Shown one piece after another: positions 1 through 5,165 of a stretch of 6,731 nucleotides of DNA. The notes below the pieces were generated by a model. It was given only the letters and a program-made list of their open reading frames with translations. It ran no database searches and was not told where the DNA came from. The translations under genes and the position numbers were made by a program. The number at the start of each line of letters is the position of its first letter. Within the stretch, counting starts at the first letter, position 1. Origin of the DNA: Thermoplasmata archaeon (GTDB lineage Archaea > Thermoplasmatota > E2 > DHVEG-1 > B8-G13); contig QMST01000028.1 of assembly GCA_003649745.1 (NCBI GenBank), positions 1 through 6,731 of the forward strand, written 5' to 3'.

Positions 1-1
1 A

Positions 2-148
2 TATAGAGAGCTACCAGATATCAAACCTGTTTTAAGATTGAACCCACCTAGAAAAGGATACGAGGGAGTCAAAAGATCCTTCATGGAGGGAGGAGCACTA
101 GGTTATAGAGGCAAAGAAATAAATAAACTGATAAAAAGAATGATCTGA
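2..148 (+). CDS. rpl30: Ribosomal protein uL30 (archaeal L30P / eukaryotic L7 type), 3' part only
   Basis: This is the last 48 codons of a gene that begins before the window, reading in frame from base 2 to a TGA at 146-148. The visible peptide contains [15 protein letters not shown], then EGGALGYRG and ends INKLIKRMI. That matches the archaeal L30P C-terminus and lines up with eukaryotic RPL7, which ends with an EGG..GNR..QINRLIRRM pattern. The protein is a large-subunit 23S rRNA-binding protein. Archaeal L30P is usually about 150 aa, so roughly two thirds lies outside. In the usual archaeal spc cluster L30 is followed by L15 and SecY; here the next gene is a small unrelated ORF, so the cluster appears to end at this point. 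The family call comes from motif recognition by eye and is fairly secure. Confidence 0.85.
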   Translation, partial: YRELPDIKPVLRLNPPRKGYEGVKRSFMEGGALGYRGKEINKLIKRMI

Positions 149-159
149 AATATATCAAA

Positions 160-215
160 AAATACTTATATGAGTTATATTCATTAACTGAAAAACAAGA
201 GTATAAAGGTGATGT
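160..215 (+). promoter_or_regulatory. Possible promoter and ribosome binding site of the 72-aa ORF
   Basis: A TATA-like CTTATATG at 165-172 lies about 25-30 nt before a plausible transcription start near 195. GGTGA at 209-213, complementary to the archaeal 16S rRNA 3' end, sits 9 nt before the ATG at 223. The Shine-Dalgarno part is convincing. The TATA box is weak because the whole spacer is AT-rich, and read-through from the uL30 gene would serve equally well. Confidence 0.35.
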
Positions 216-222
216 AAAAAAC

Positions 223-441
223 ATGGAGGAAACCCTGTATAATATAGAAATACACAAAGATGAAGAGGGAAAGTTTTTAGGAAAAATATTCTCAGAGGTT
301 GACGGGGTTAAAGAGTTTAAAAGCAACAGGTTAGAGGATTTACTAAGAGACATAACATTTGATATTCAACTAGCTTTGGATGAGTTTTCAAAGAGAAGTA
401 CACTATTCGCAGATGAATACCAAGAGGAAGAAATAAGATAA
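223..441 (+). CDS. Small hypothetical protein, 72 aa, weakly HicB-like
   Basis: I do not recognise this gene with confidence. It encodes a 72-residue acidic protein with no signal peptide or membrane segment. Residues 5-30 (YNIEIHKDEEGKFLGKIF) look like two beta strands with a DEEG turn. They are followed by a GVKEF segment and a helix, RLEDLLRDITFDIQLALDEF. This order (strand, D-E-x-G turn, strand, G-V, then an (E)DLL helix) resembles the HicB / UPF0150 antitoxin fold, but the similarity is weak and no HicA-like partner lies beside it. A GGTGA ribosome binding site 9 nt before the ATG supports real translation. The gene sits 74 bp after the uL30 stop on the same strand and could be read from the ribosomal transcript. 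It ends just before facing oligo-T terminators. Confidence 0.6.
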   Translation: MEETLYNIEIHKDEEGKFLGKIFSEVDGVKEFKSNRLEDLLRDITFDIQLALDEFSKRSTLFADEYQEEEIR

Positions 442-464
442 AAAAACACAGATCATCCTTTTTT
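440..464. terminator. Facing oligo-T terminators between convergent genes
   Basis: In the 26-bp gap between the 72-aa ORF and the peptidase gene there is a T6 run at 459-464 on the + strand. On the minus strand there is a T7 run, seen as A7 at 440-446 on the + strand. Oligo-T runs without a strong hairpin are the normal intrinsic terminators of archaea, and each run lies just past the stop codon of the gene it would end. No stable stem is visible. Confidence 0.5.
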
Positions 465-467
465 CAA

Positions 468-1511
468 TTAAATTTTTAAATTACCATCACCATAAAATAC
501 CAATTTCGATTTAAATAAGACATTAAACAACCCACCATACCCAATTAACTCACATACTCTTTTTACTGTAAACCCTTTATACAACAATCTAAAGGCTATA
601 ACAGAGACCATACTATTGGTCCAAAAAACTGTTTCCCTGCTCCATCCCATATAGGTTTTAGCACCAGCATCTAAAAACGAGTCTGCCATGCTCCTATCAT
701 ATGCTGCATAACAGGCAGCTATATAAACTAGCGAGTTGGGTAGAAAACAATGCTGGTAGTAGTATCTAATAAGACCTGGTGTAAAAGCAACAAAATATTC
801 ATCTCCAATTTTTACCTCCACAATCATCTTATTCTCATATTCAAAATGATATTTTTCCCCTGTATCATCATCCCATGTCTCTCCTATGCTAACAACTATC
901 TCATCAAGTATTCCATCACCATCAATATCCCAACAACCAGCATGTGTATCCATATACAGAATATCCACACAGAGGTTATATCTCATAAGACTTAGATTTA
1001 CTTCATTATCTCCCTTATAGACAACATTATAACCTTTATGCTGAAGATCTTTTGATATCTCTCTACAATACCATTTCCCATAAACATGTTCAAAAGGGTT
1101 TAACAACAAAGCATTTCTGTTTCCATCAGCAAAGCTACTGATAGACACCCGAGAAAATGTTTTGTAACAATGGCTTATATTATGCAGTTTACAAGACTCT
1201 ATGATCAAGATATATGATCCATCAACGAATTTCACATTTAAGGTATTGAAAACATATGTGGCAAACTTGATCATTGGCTGAGTGCAAAACCATTTAAGAA
1301 GTCTAGAGAAGTTATTTCTACCCACACATCTAAAACCCTTTTCTATTATCTCCTCATGCTTTATACTGTTTCTAAAAATTATCCCTCCATTGTTTAAAAT
1401 ATTTTTTTGAATATATGCACTGGTAAATATTGCAGATTCCAAGCTAGCAGATATAAGAAAAAGAAACACCAACATTGCACAGAGGTGCTTTCTCATCAGT
1501 CTGCCAAACAT
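468..1511 (-). CDS. Exported caspase/gingipain/CHAT-like (clan CD) cysteine peptidase candidate
   Basis: This is a 347-aa protein. Residues 8-27 (KHL-CAMLVFLFLI-SASLESA) form a signal peptide or N-terminal anchor, so it should act outside the cell. Residues 28-150 are an unrecognised N-terminal region. The second half reads like a clan CD fold: GYNVVYKGD (160-168), strand VDILYMDTHAG with candidate catalytic His190, strand SLVYIAACYAA with candidate catalytic Cys267, DAGAKTYMGW (281-290), and a closing YGDGNLKI (340-347) like the GDPxLxI ending of C25 and CHAT-type modules. The 77-residue His-Cys spacing is long because of an insert starting with DIDGDGILDE (195-204), a calcium-loop pattern. 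The protein carries 11 cysteines. Start choice is uncertain: ATG at 1511 or ATG at 1496 (residue 6); neither has a clear ribosome binding site. It lies 17 nt behind the upstream minus-strand gene, so co-transcription is likely. The family call is inference from motifs; the substrate is unknown. Confidence 0.6.
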   Translation of the reverse strand: MFGRLMRKHLCAMLVFLFLISASLESAIFTSAYIQKNILNNGGIIFRNSIKHEEIIEKGFRCVGRNNFSRLLKWFCTQPMIKFATYVFNTLNVKFVDGSYILIIESCKLHNISHCYKTFSRVSISSFADGNRNALLLNPFEHVYGKWYCREISKDLQHKGYNVVYKGDNEVNLSLMRYNLCVDILYMDTHAGCWDIDGDGILDEIVVSIGETWDDDTGEKYHFEYENKMIVEVKIGDEYFVAFTPGLIRYYYQHCFLPNSLVYIAACYAAYDRSMADSFLDAGAKTYMGWSRETVFWTNSMVSVIAFRLLYKGFTVKRVCELIGYGGLFNVLFKSKLVFYGDGNLKI

Positions 1512-1528
1512 TCTAGTAAAATTATTTT

Positions 1529-2116
1529 TTAATCACTAGGTTCTAAACCCTGTATAAAATTTTCAAACAACTGCTCCAAGCAACCATTTACTAGACATGT
1601 GACAATAGTCATAGTCGCTATTACTATCAAAACAGGGAGCATAGCTATGATCACTATTATACACCCTATTGGGTTTGACGTAGACAATGACTGCGGTTGG
1701 ATATTTTTATCTATCAAAGGCAGTAAATACTGCTTTAGCCTTTCTAAAATCTGAGTATTCCTAGCTAAATATCTCCTAAGACTGTTTATTTTAATATTTT
1801 CTCCATTTAAAGCTTCTAAAACTTTTGGGTTTCTTTTAATCTTAGCTAACAAATGATAGAAAGGCCATGGTTTCTCATTTAATAATTTTTTGATTAAACT
1901 GCTTATATTTGGCTTACCTATATAGTATGCCGGTGTTTCTCCTTTCCTAACATAATCAATGTTTATCAAATCTGAGACAGGTTTGTTCAGCCTCTGTTTT
2001 GCCCTCAATGTGAAAAGAGGAGAAACAATAGATCTACTGTTTCTGAGAGAAGCATTTGTGCCTATTACATTGGTAAAGGATGCTAAAACAAAGAGAGATG
2101 TCAGCCCTATCACCAA
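1529..2116 (-). CDS. Hypothetical exported / membrane-anchored protein, first gene of the peptidase cassette
   Basis: I do not recognise this protein. From the TTG at 2116 it has 195 residues. Residues 1-19 (VIGLTSLFVLASFTNVIG) are hydrophobic and look like a signal-peptide core lacking its charged start. Residues 23-145 are polar and basic, with probable helices (SSLIKKLLNE; LRRYLARNTQILERLKQYL). Residues 148-175 (NPIG-CIIVIIAMLPVLIVIATMTIV) form a strong membrane segment, followed by TCLVNGC and a short acidic tail ending LEPSD. Cysteines are only at 152, 174 and 179, in or beside that segment. The TTG at 2116 has no ribosome binding site. A GGAGG at 2148-2144 is ideally placed for a TTG at 2136-2134, but that start is out of frame by one base. 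The gene is followed 17 nt later by the clan CD peptidase gene. It could be the peptidase's substrate, anchor or partner (inference). Confidence 0.5.
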   Translation of the reverse strand: MVIGLTSLFVLASFTNVIGTNASLRNSRSIVSPLFTLRAKQRLNKPVSDLINIDYVRKGETPAYYIGKPNISSLIKKLLNEKPWPFYHLLAKIKRNPKVLEALNGENIKINSLRRYLARNTQILERLKQYLLPLIDKNIQPQSLSTSNPIGCIIVIIAMLPVLIVIATMTIVTCLVNGCLEQLFENFIQGLEPSD

Positions 2117-2133
2117 TAGAAAATTGTTTTTTC

Positions 2134-2148
2134 CAAATTAATTCCTCC
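2134..2148 (-). promoter_or_regulatory. Ribosome binding site and out-of-frame TTG start
   Basis: On the minus strand GGAGG (2148-2144) is followed by a 7-nt spacer and TTG (2136-2134), an excellent archaeal initiation site. Read as it stands, this TTG gives only eight codons before TGA. The reading frame of the exported protein runs one base over. An A6 run (2132-2127) lies directly after TTG-G. If it were A7, the frame would read MEKNNFLLVIGLTSLF and join the exported protein. Confidence 0.55.
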
Positions 2149-2281
2149 CGACATAGGAAATACTTACAAAATTATTTAATATTTTTGTATAATTTTTTAA
2201 TAGTTTTTGAAAAAGAATATATTTTTTGTTATTTTGTGAAGATCTAATGATTTTATTAAACAAATAGAGAAAATGGTAACC

Positions 2282-2292
2282 TTTTTAAATAC
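2282..2292 (+). promoter_or_regulatory. Probable TATA box of rpoK-rpsB
   Basis: TTTTTAAATAC is close to the archaeal TATA consensus and is the best match in the spacer. It predicts a start of transcription near 2310-2316 and a leader of about 50 nt before the rpoK start codon. The call is by pattern only. Confidence 0.5.
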
Positions 2293-2351
2293 TTCTTGTA
2301 TTTGATGATTTTATCCCCTTCATATGTTAAAAAGTGTTTAATATAAAATTT

Positions 2352-2357
2352 GGAGGT
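2352..2357 (+). promoter_or_regulatory. Ribosome binding site that fixes the rpoK start
   Basis: GGAGGT is a full-strength archaeal Shine-Dalgarno sequence. It lies 7 nt before TTG at 2365-2367. The other candidate TTG, at 2350, overlaps this site and has no ribosome binding site of its own, so it is not the start. Confidence 0.8.
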
Positions 2358-2364
2358 TCATTCT

Positions 2365-2556
2365 TTGAAATATACCAGATTTGAGAAGGCTCGTATTATA
2401 GGTGCACGTGCATTACAGATAGCAATGGGTGCACCTATATTGATAAAAATACCAAAGAATGTAATAGACCCTGTTGAAATAGCCATGATCGAATTTAAAA
2501 AAAACGCGATTCCAATAACTGTTAAGAGGAAGATCAATGCCAGAAGAAAAAATTGA
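2365..2556 (+). CDS. rpoK: DNA-directed RNA polymerase subunit K (Rpo6, Rpb6 homologue)
   Basis: This 63-aa protein matches the RpoK/Rpb6 core family, a small subunit that helps assemble and stabilise the archaeal RNA polymerase. The signature is nearly complete: [26 protein letters not shown] at residues 2-27, then [10 protein letters not shown] at 36-45, then PITVKRKI. Archaeal RpoK is normally about 55-65 aa, so it is full length. The start is TTG at 2365, chosen because GGAGGT lies 7 nt upstream; starting at TTG 2350 would add LEVHS, which encodes the ribosome binding site itself. Its last 20 nt overlap the rpsB start, so the two are translated from one mRNA. In many archaea RpoN, L13 and S9 genes lie just upstream and enolase between rpoK and rpsB; none of these is here. 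Confidence 0.93.
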   Translation: MKYTRFEKARIIGARALQIAMGAPILIKIPKNVIDPVEIAMIEFKKNAIPITVKRKINARRKN

Positions 2557-3172
2557 ACAACAAAAAGAGGAAAAAAAAGAGGATCTACTACTCTCTGAGG
2601 AGGTTTATCTCACTTCAGGTACCCATATAGGTACAAGGCAAAAAACAGCTGGTATGATACCATTTATCTACAAGGTCAGAAATGATGGTTTATACATTAT
2701 AGATGTTCGGAAGACTGATGAGAGATTAAAAATTGCTGCCAAGTTTTTAGCTAGATTTGATCCCTCGAAGATACTCGTGGTTTCTGTGAGACAATATGGA
2801 CATAAACCTATTACAGAGTTTGCAAAACACACAGGCGCAGTTGCACTACCAGGTAGGTTTGTACCAGGAACCCTAACCAATCCTAAGCTGAGGAACTATA
2901 TTGAGCCTGATGTGATTTTAATCACTGATCCAATGGTTGATGCACAGGCTCTCTCCGAGGCGAGCAGCGTGGGGATCCCAATTGTTGCCTTGTGCGACAC
3001 AAATAATGAGACAAAATTTGTTGATCTGCTTATCCCAACAAATAACAAAGGCAGAAGAGCACTGGCGATAATATACTGGTTGCTTGCCAGAGAAATTCTA
3101 TTAGAAAAAGGAAAGATAAAATCCAGGGAAGAGTTCAAACCCACGGTAGAAGATTTTGAGGCAGAGATATAA
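2537..3172 (+). CDS. rpsB: 30S ribosomal protein S2 (uS2), archaeal type
   Basis: This 211-aa protein is full length for archaeal S2 (about 200 aa), a small-subunit protein that joins late in assembly. Family motifs run in order: [20 protein letters not shown] at 29-48, [11 protein letters not shown] at 50-60, [11 protein letters not shown] at 106-116, [20 protein letters not shown] at 123-142, [12 protein letters not shown] at 146-157 and [12 protein letters not shown] with YWLLARE at 166-186. Residues 1-20 are a charged, glutamate- and lysine-rich extension. The ATG at 2537 lies inside the end of rpoK, with GAGG (2526-2529) 7 nt ahead of it, which indicates translational coupling. Transcription is most likely from the rpoK promoter. 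Confidence 0.97.
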   Translation: MPEEKIEQQKEEKKEDLLLSEEVYLTSGTHIGTRQKTAGMIPFIYKVRNDGLYIIDVRKTDERLKIAAKFLARFDPSKILVVSVRQYGHKPITEFAKHTGAVALPGRFVPGTLTNPKLRNYIEPDVILITDPMVDAQALSEASSVGIPIVALCDTNNETKFVDLLIPTNNKGRRALAIIYWLLAREILLEKGKIKSREEFKPTVEDFEAEI

Positions 3173-3225
3173 ATATTTGAATTTTATTTTACTAATTCTT
3201 AGTATAAATGATAACATAGAGGGAG
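3166..3225 (+). promoter_or_regulatory. Possible promoter and ribosome binding site of the TraB-family gene
   Basis: ATATAAATATTT at 3168-3179 overlaps the rpsB stop codon and resembles a TATA box, which would put the transcription start near 3200. GAGGGAG at 3219-3225 ends 9 nt before the GTG start at 3235. The ribosome binding site is good; the TATA box is only suggestive. Confidence 0.4.
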
Positions 3226-3234
3226 AAACTATCT

Positions 3235-4413
3235 GTGAAAATCAAAGTTGGAAATAATATTTTACTGGTTGGAACAGCACATATATCTAAGGATAGTGTA
3301 GATGAGGTAAGATCAGCTATAAACGAGTTTAAACCAAATGTTGTCGCTGTTGAACTCTGCAAGCGAAGATATCAAACCCTACTGGAAAAAGAAAAATGGG
3401 AAAACACCCCTATAACCTCTTTTTTACAGACAGACAAAGCATTTTTGATACTTGCACAGACTTTTCTAGCATCTATCCAAAAGAAACTAGGTGAGGAATT
3501 TGGCTCAGAACCAGGTTCTGAGATGCTAACAGCTATTGAAGAAGCAAAGAAGCAGAATTTGAAAATAGAACTTGTAGACAGGGATATATCTGTTACACTT
3601 CGAAGAGCATGGAAAAAAATGGGTATAAGAGAAAAATTCCGGTTGATATGGGAGTTTATAAAGGCAATGGTTGGCTATGATGAGGAAGAGTTGGAAGAGA
3701 TAGATTTGAAAGAGCTGATGAAAGAAGATGTTATGTCAGCTATGATGAAAGAATTCAGCGAGTTTGCACCTAGTGTTTCACATGTTTTGATTGATGAAAG
3801 AAATAAATACATTGCTAAAAAAATATTAGATGCAAAGGAGAAACATGGTAAAGTTCTCGTGGTTGTAGGAGCAGGTCATGTTAAGGGAATAAAAGAACAC
3901 CTGGAGGGTGAAAAACCCTTAGATGATGTGGATATCAGAGAGTTGGAGCAACTGCCTAAAAAAAGAATTAGTGTTGCAAAAGTTTTTGCATACTCCATAC
4001 CAGTCTTGTTTTTTTCACTTATACTTTATTTGATTATTACGAGGGGACCAGCGGCATTAGCAGATATTGGTAACATTTTCTTATGGTGGTTTTTAATCAA
4101 TGGCTCCCTGTCTGCTCTTGGAGCTTTACTTGCAAGAGGTCATCCTTTATCTATCATCACTGCTTTTTTAGCCGCACCTTTTACCTCTTTAAACCCTGCT
4201 GTTGCCGCAGGATGGTTTGCAGGTATAGTTGAATTAAAATTTAGAACGCCAAAAATCAAGGATTTCCAGAAACTCAGGGAGATAAAATCCCTGAGGGATT
4301 TCTTCAACAATTCTTTTACCAGGTTGCTCATGGTTGTAGCATTTGCAAACATAGGAAGCACAATAGGAACAGTTATTGCAATACCATACATACTAAAACT
4401 TGGTTTGGGATAA
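3235..4413 (+). CDS. TraB/PrgY (TIKI/GumN-superfamily) membrane protein
   Basis: This 392-aa protein matches the archaeal TraB-domain family, related to PrgY of enterococci (which reduces peptide pheromone activity) and to the TIKI metalloproteases. Seen in order: LVGTAHISKDS (11-21) with the GTAH motif, VAVELCKRR (37-45), GSEM (94-97), LVDRDISVTLRRAW (113-126), DERNKYIA (187-194) and VVVGAGHVKGI (209-219). The conserved GTAH, ELC..R and GxGHxxGI elements are all present, so the presumed metal-dependent site looks intact. The C-terminal third has three or four membrane segments (about 248-268, 278-300, 305-332, 362-388), so the domain would be membrane tethered. The start is GTG with GAGGGAG upstream. 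It is followed 47 bp later by an M50 protease gene on the same strand. The precise function in archaea is not known; the family call is strong. Confidence 0.9.
   Translation: MKIKVGNNILLVGTAHISKDSVDEVRSAINEFKPNVVAVELCKRRYQTLLEKEKWENTPITSFLQTDKAFLILAQTFLASIQKKLGEEFGSEPGSEMLTAIEEAKKQNLKIELVDRDISVTLRRAWKKMGIREKFRLIWEFIKAMVGYDEEELEEIDLKELMKEDVMSAMMKEFSEFAPSVSHVLIDERNKYIAKKILDAKEKHGKVLVVVGAGHVKGIKEHLEGEKPLDDVDIRELEQLPKKRISVAKVFAYSIPVLFFSLILYLIITRGPAALADIGNIFLWWFLINGSLSALGALLARGHPLSIITAFLAAPFTSLNPAVAAGWFAGIVELKFRTPKIKDFQKLREIKSLRDFFNNSFTRLLMVVAFANIGSTIGTVIAIPYILKLGLG
4273..4295. repeat. Perfect 8-bp inverted repeat inside the TraB-family gene
   Basis: CTCAGGGA (4273-4280) and TCCCTGAG (4288-4295) are exact reverse complements around a 7-nt loop, GATAAAA. 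They encode part of KLREIKSLRD between the last two membrane segments. It could form a hairpin in the mRNA or be a by-product of the repeated L-R codons. Confidence 0.6.
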
Positions 4414-4414
4414 A

Positions 4415-4449
4415 TTTTTTATAATATAAAAAAACTGCTGGTAGAGGAT
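4415..4449 (+). promoter_or_regulatory. Possible terminator / promoter spacer before the M50 gene
   Basis: A T6 run at 4415-4420, just after the TraB stop, could act as a weak oligo-T terminator. ATAATATAAAA immediately after it could be a TATA box for the next gene, giving a short leader. GAGGAT at 4444-4449 is a weak ribosome binding site, 11 nt before the ATG. The evidence is thin for each; read-through from the TraB gene is equally possible. Confidence 0.3.
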
Positions 4450-4460
4450 CCTGAAAGAAT

Positions 4461-5165
4461 ATGAAAAAAAGAAAGGTCTATTACTCATTCCATGATATCC
4501 CAAGTGTAAGAGGTTCTAATCCTGTTTACCCATATGCTTATAGCTATGGAGAATCTCATGGTTGGCATTTTAGTGAAACAGAAATTAAACATATCCTAAT
4601 TGCTATGTTCACCCTGGCGTTTGCGTTTTCTATTATTTTTATCTCAAAGGGTTTGGATATACTCTCTGCTGTGGGAATGGGTTTTCTTGGCATAGTCTCA
4701 TCTTTTCTGCTGCATGAGCTTGGGCACAAGTTCACAGCACAAAGATTTGGCATGTGGGCAGAGTTTAGAGCCTATCCCATGGGGTTGCTCACTGTGATCA
4801 TATTCATGTTAATCTCTATATCAACTGGTTTTCCAATCATATTTGCAGCACCCGGAGCAGTTTACATAATGGGACCAGCGGGCAGAAGAGAGATTGGAAT
4901 TGTCTCAATAGCTGGTCCATCTGTTAACTTTCTAATAGCTCTAATCTCGTTTCCATTATTTTTGATTTTTTATGAAAGCGGGATAGGCTCCCTTTTTGGC
5001 ATGATTTGTCTTATAAACTCTTTATTGGCAGTGTTCAACCTAATCCCATTTGGCCCCTTGGATGGTAGAAAGGTTATTGAATGGAATGCCTTGATTTGGG
5101 CTGCACTTTTAATACCTAGTTTAATACTTCTCGTAGCTGTAGAAAACATGGTCTACCTGATATAA
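4461..5165 (+). CDS. Site-2-protease-like zinc metalloprotease, peptidase family M50
   Basis: This 234-aa polytopic membrane protein cleaves, by family, peptide bonds within or near the membrane. The zinc-binding HELGH motif is at 85-89 (His85, Glu86, His89). GPSVNF at 152-157 and NLIPFGPLDGRK at 193-204 supply the conserved GPxxN and the third ligand, Asp201. All catalytic elements are present, and about six hydrophobic stretches alternate with them (about 43-62, 66-84, 106-135, 147-171, 176-196, 208-226). A hydrophilic, tyrosine-rich N-terminus (residues 1-40) precedes the first segment. No PDZ or CBS domain is present, so this is a minimal archaeal form. The ATG at 4461 is the first start in frame. 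The gene follows the TraB-family gene by 47 bp. Its last 13 bp overlap tail-to-tail with the fumarase beta gene on the other strand. The substrate is unknown. Confidence 0.92.
   Translation: MKKRKVYYSFHDIPSVRGSNPVYPYAYSYGESHGWHFSETEIKHILIAMFTLAFAFSIIFISKGLDILSAVGMGFLGIVSSFLLHELGHKFTAQRFGMWAEFRAYPMGLLTVIIFMLISISTGFPIIFAAPGAVYIMGPAGRREIGIVSIAGPSVNFLIALISFPLFLIFYESGIGSLFGMICLINSLLAVFNLIPFGPLDGRKVIEWNALIWAALLIPSLILLVAVENMVYLI

Larger units (their letters stand above)
2137..2364. other. AT-rich divergent control region between the cassette and rpoK
   Basis: No ORF of note lies here. On the minus side several A/T-rich elements could serve as a TATA box for the cassette, for example AAAAATATATTC (2227-2216) or AAAAAATTATAC (2199-2188). 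Neither stands out from the background. On the + side the rpoK promoter and ribosome binding site are clearer and are listed separately. A 10-bp direct repeat ATGATTTTAT occurs at 2247-2256 and 2305-2314, on either side of the rpoK TATA box; in such AT-rich DNA it may be chance. Confidence 0.5.

Noticed and set aside
81..353. 90-aa open frame on the minus strand
   Set aside because: It lies opposite the uL30 end and the 72-aa ORF, has a serine/phenylalanine/leucine-rich low-complexity make-up typical of an antisense shadow, and has no ribosome binding site support.
750..995. 81-aa open frame on the + strand inside the peptidase gene
   Set aside because: It is antisense to the segment holding the candidate catalytic His and calcium loop; composition is Ile/Asn/His-rich and no family is recognisable.
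2350..2364. TTG at 2350 as the rpoK start
   Set aside because: It has no ribosome binding site and would translate the GGAGGT that serves TTG 2365.
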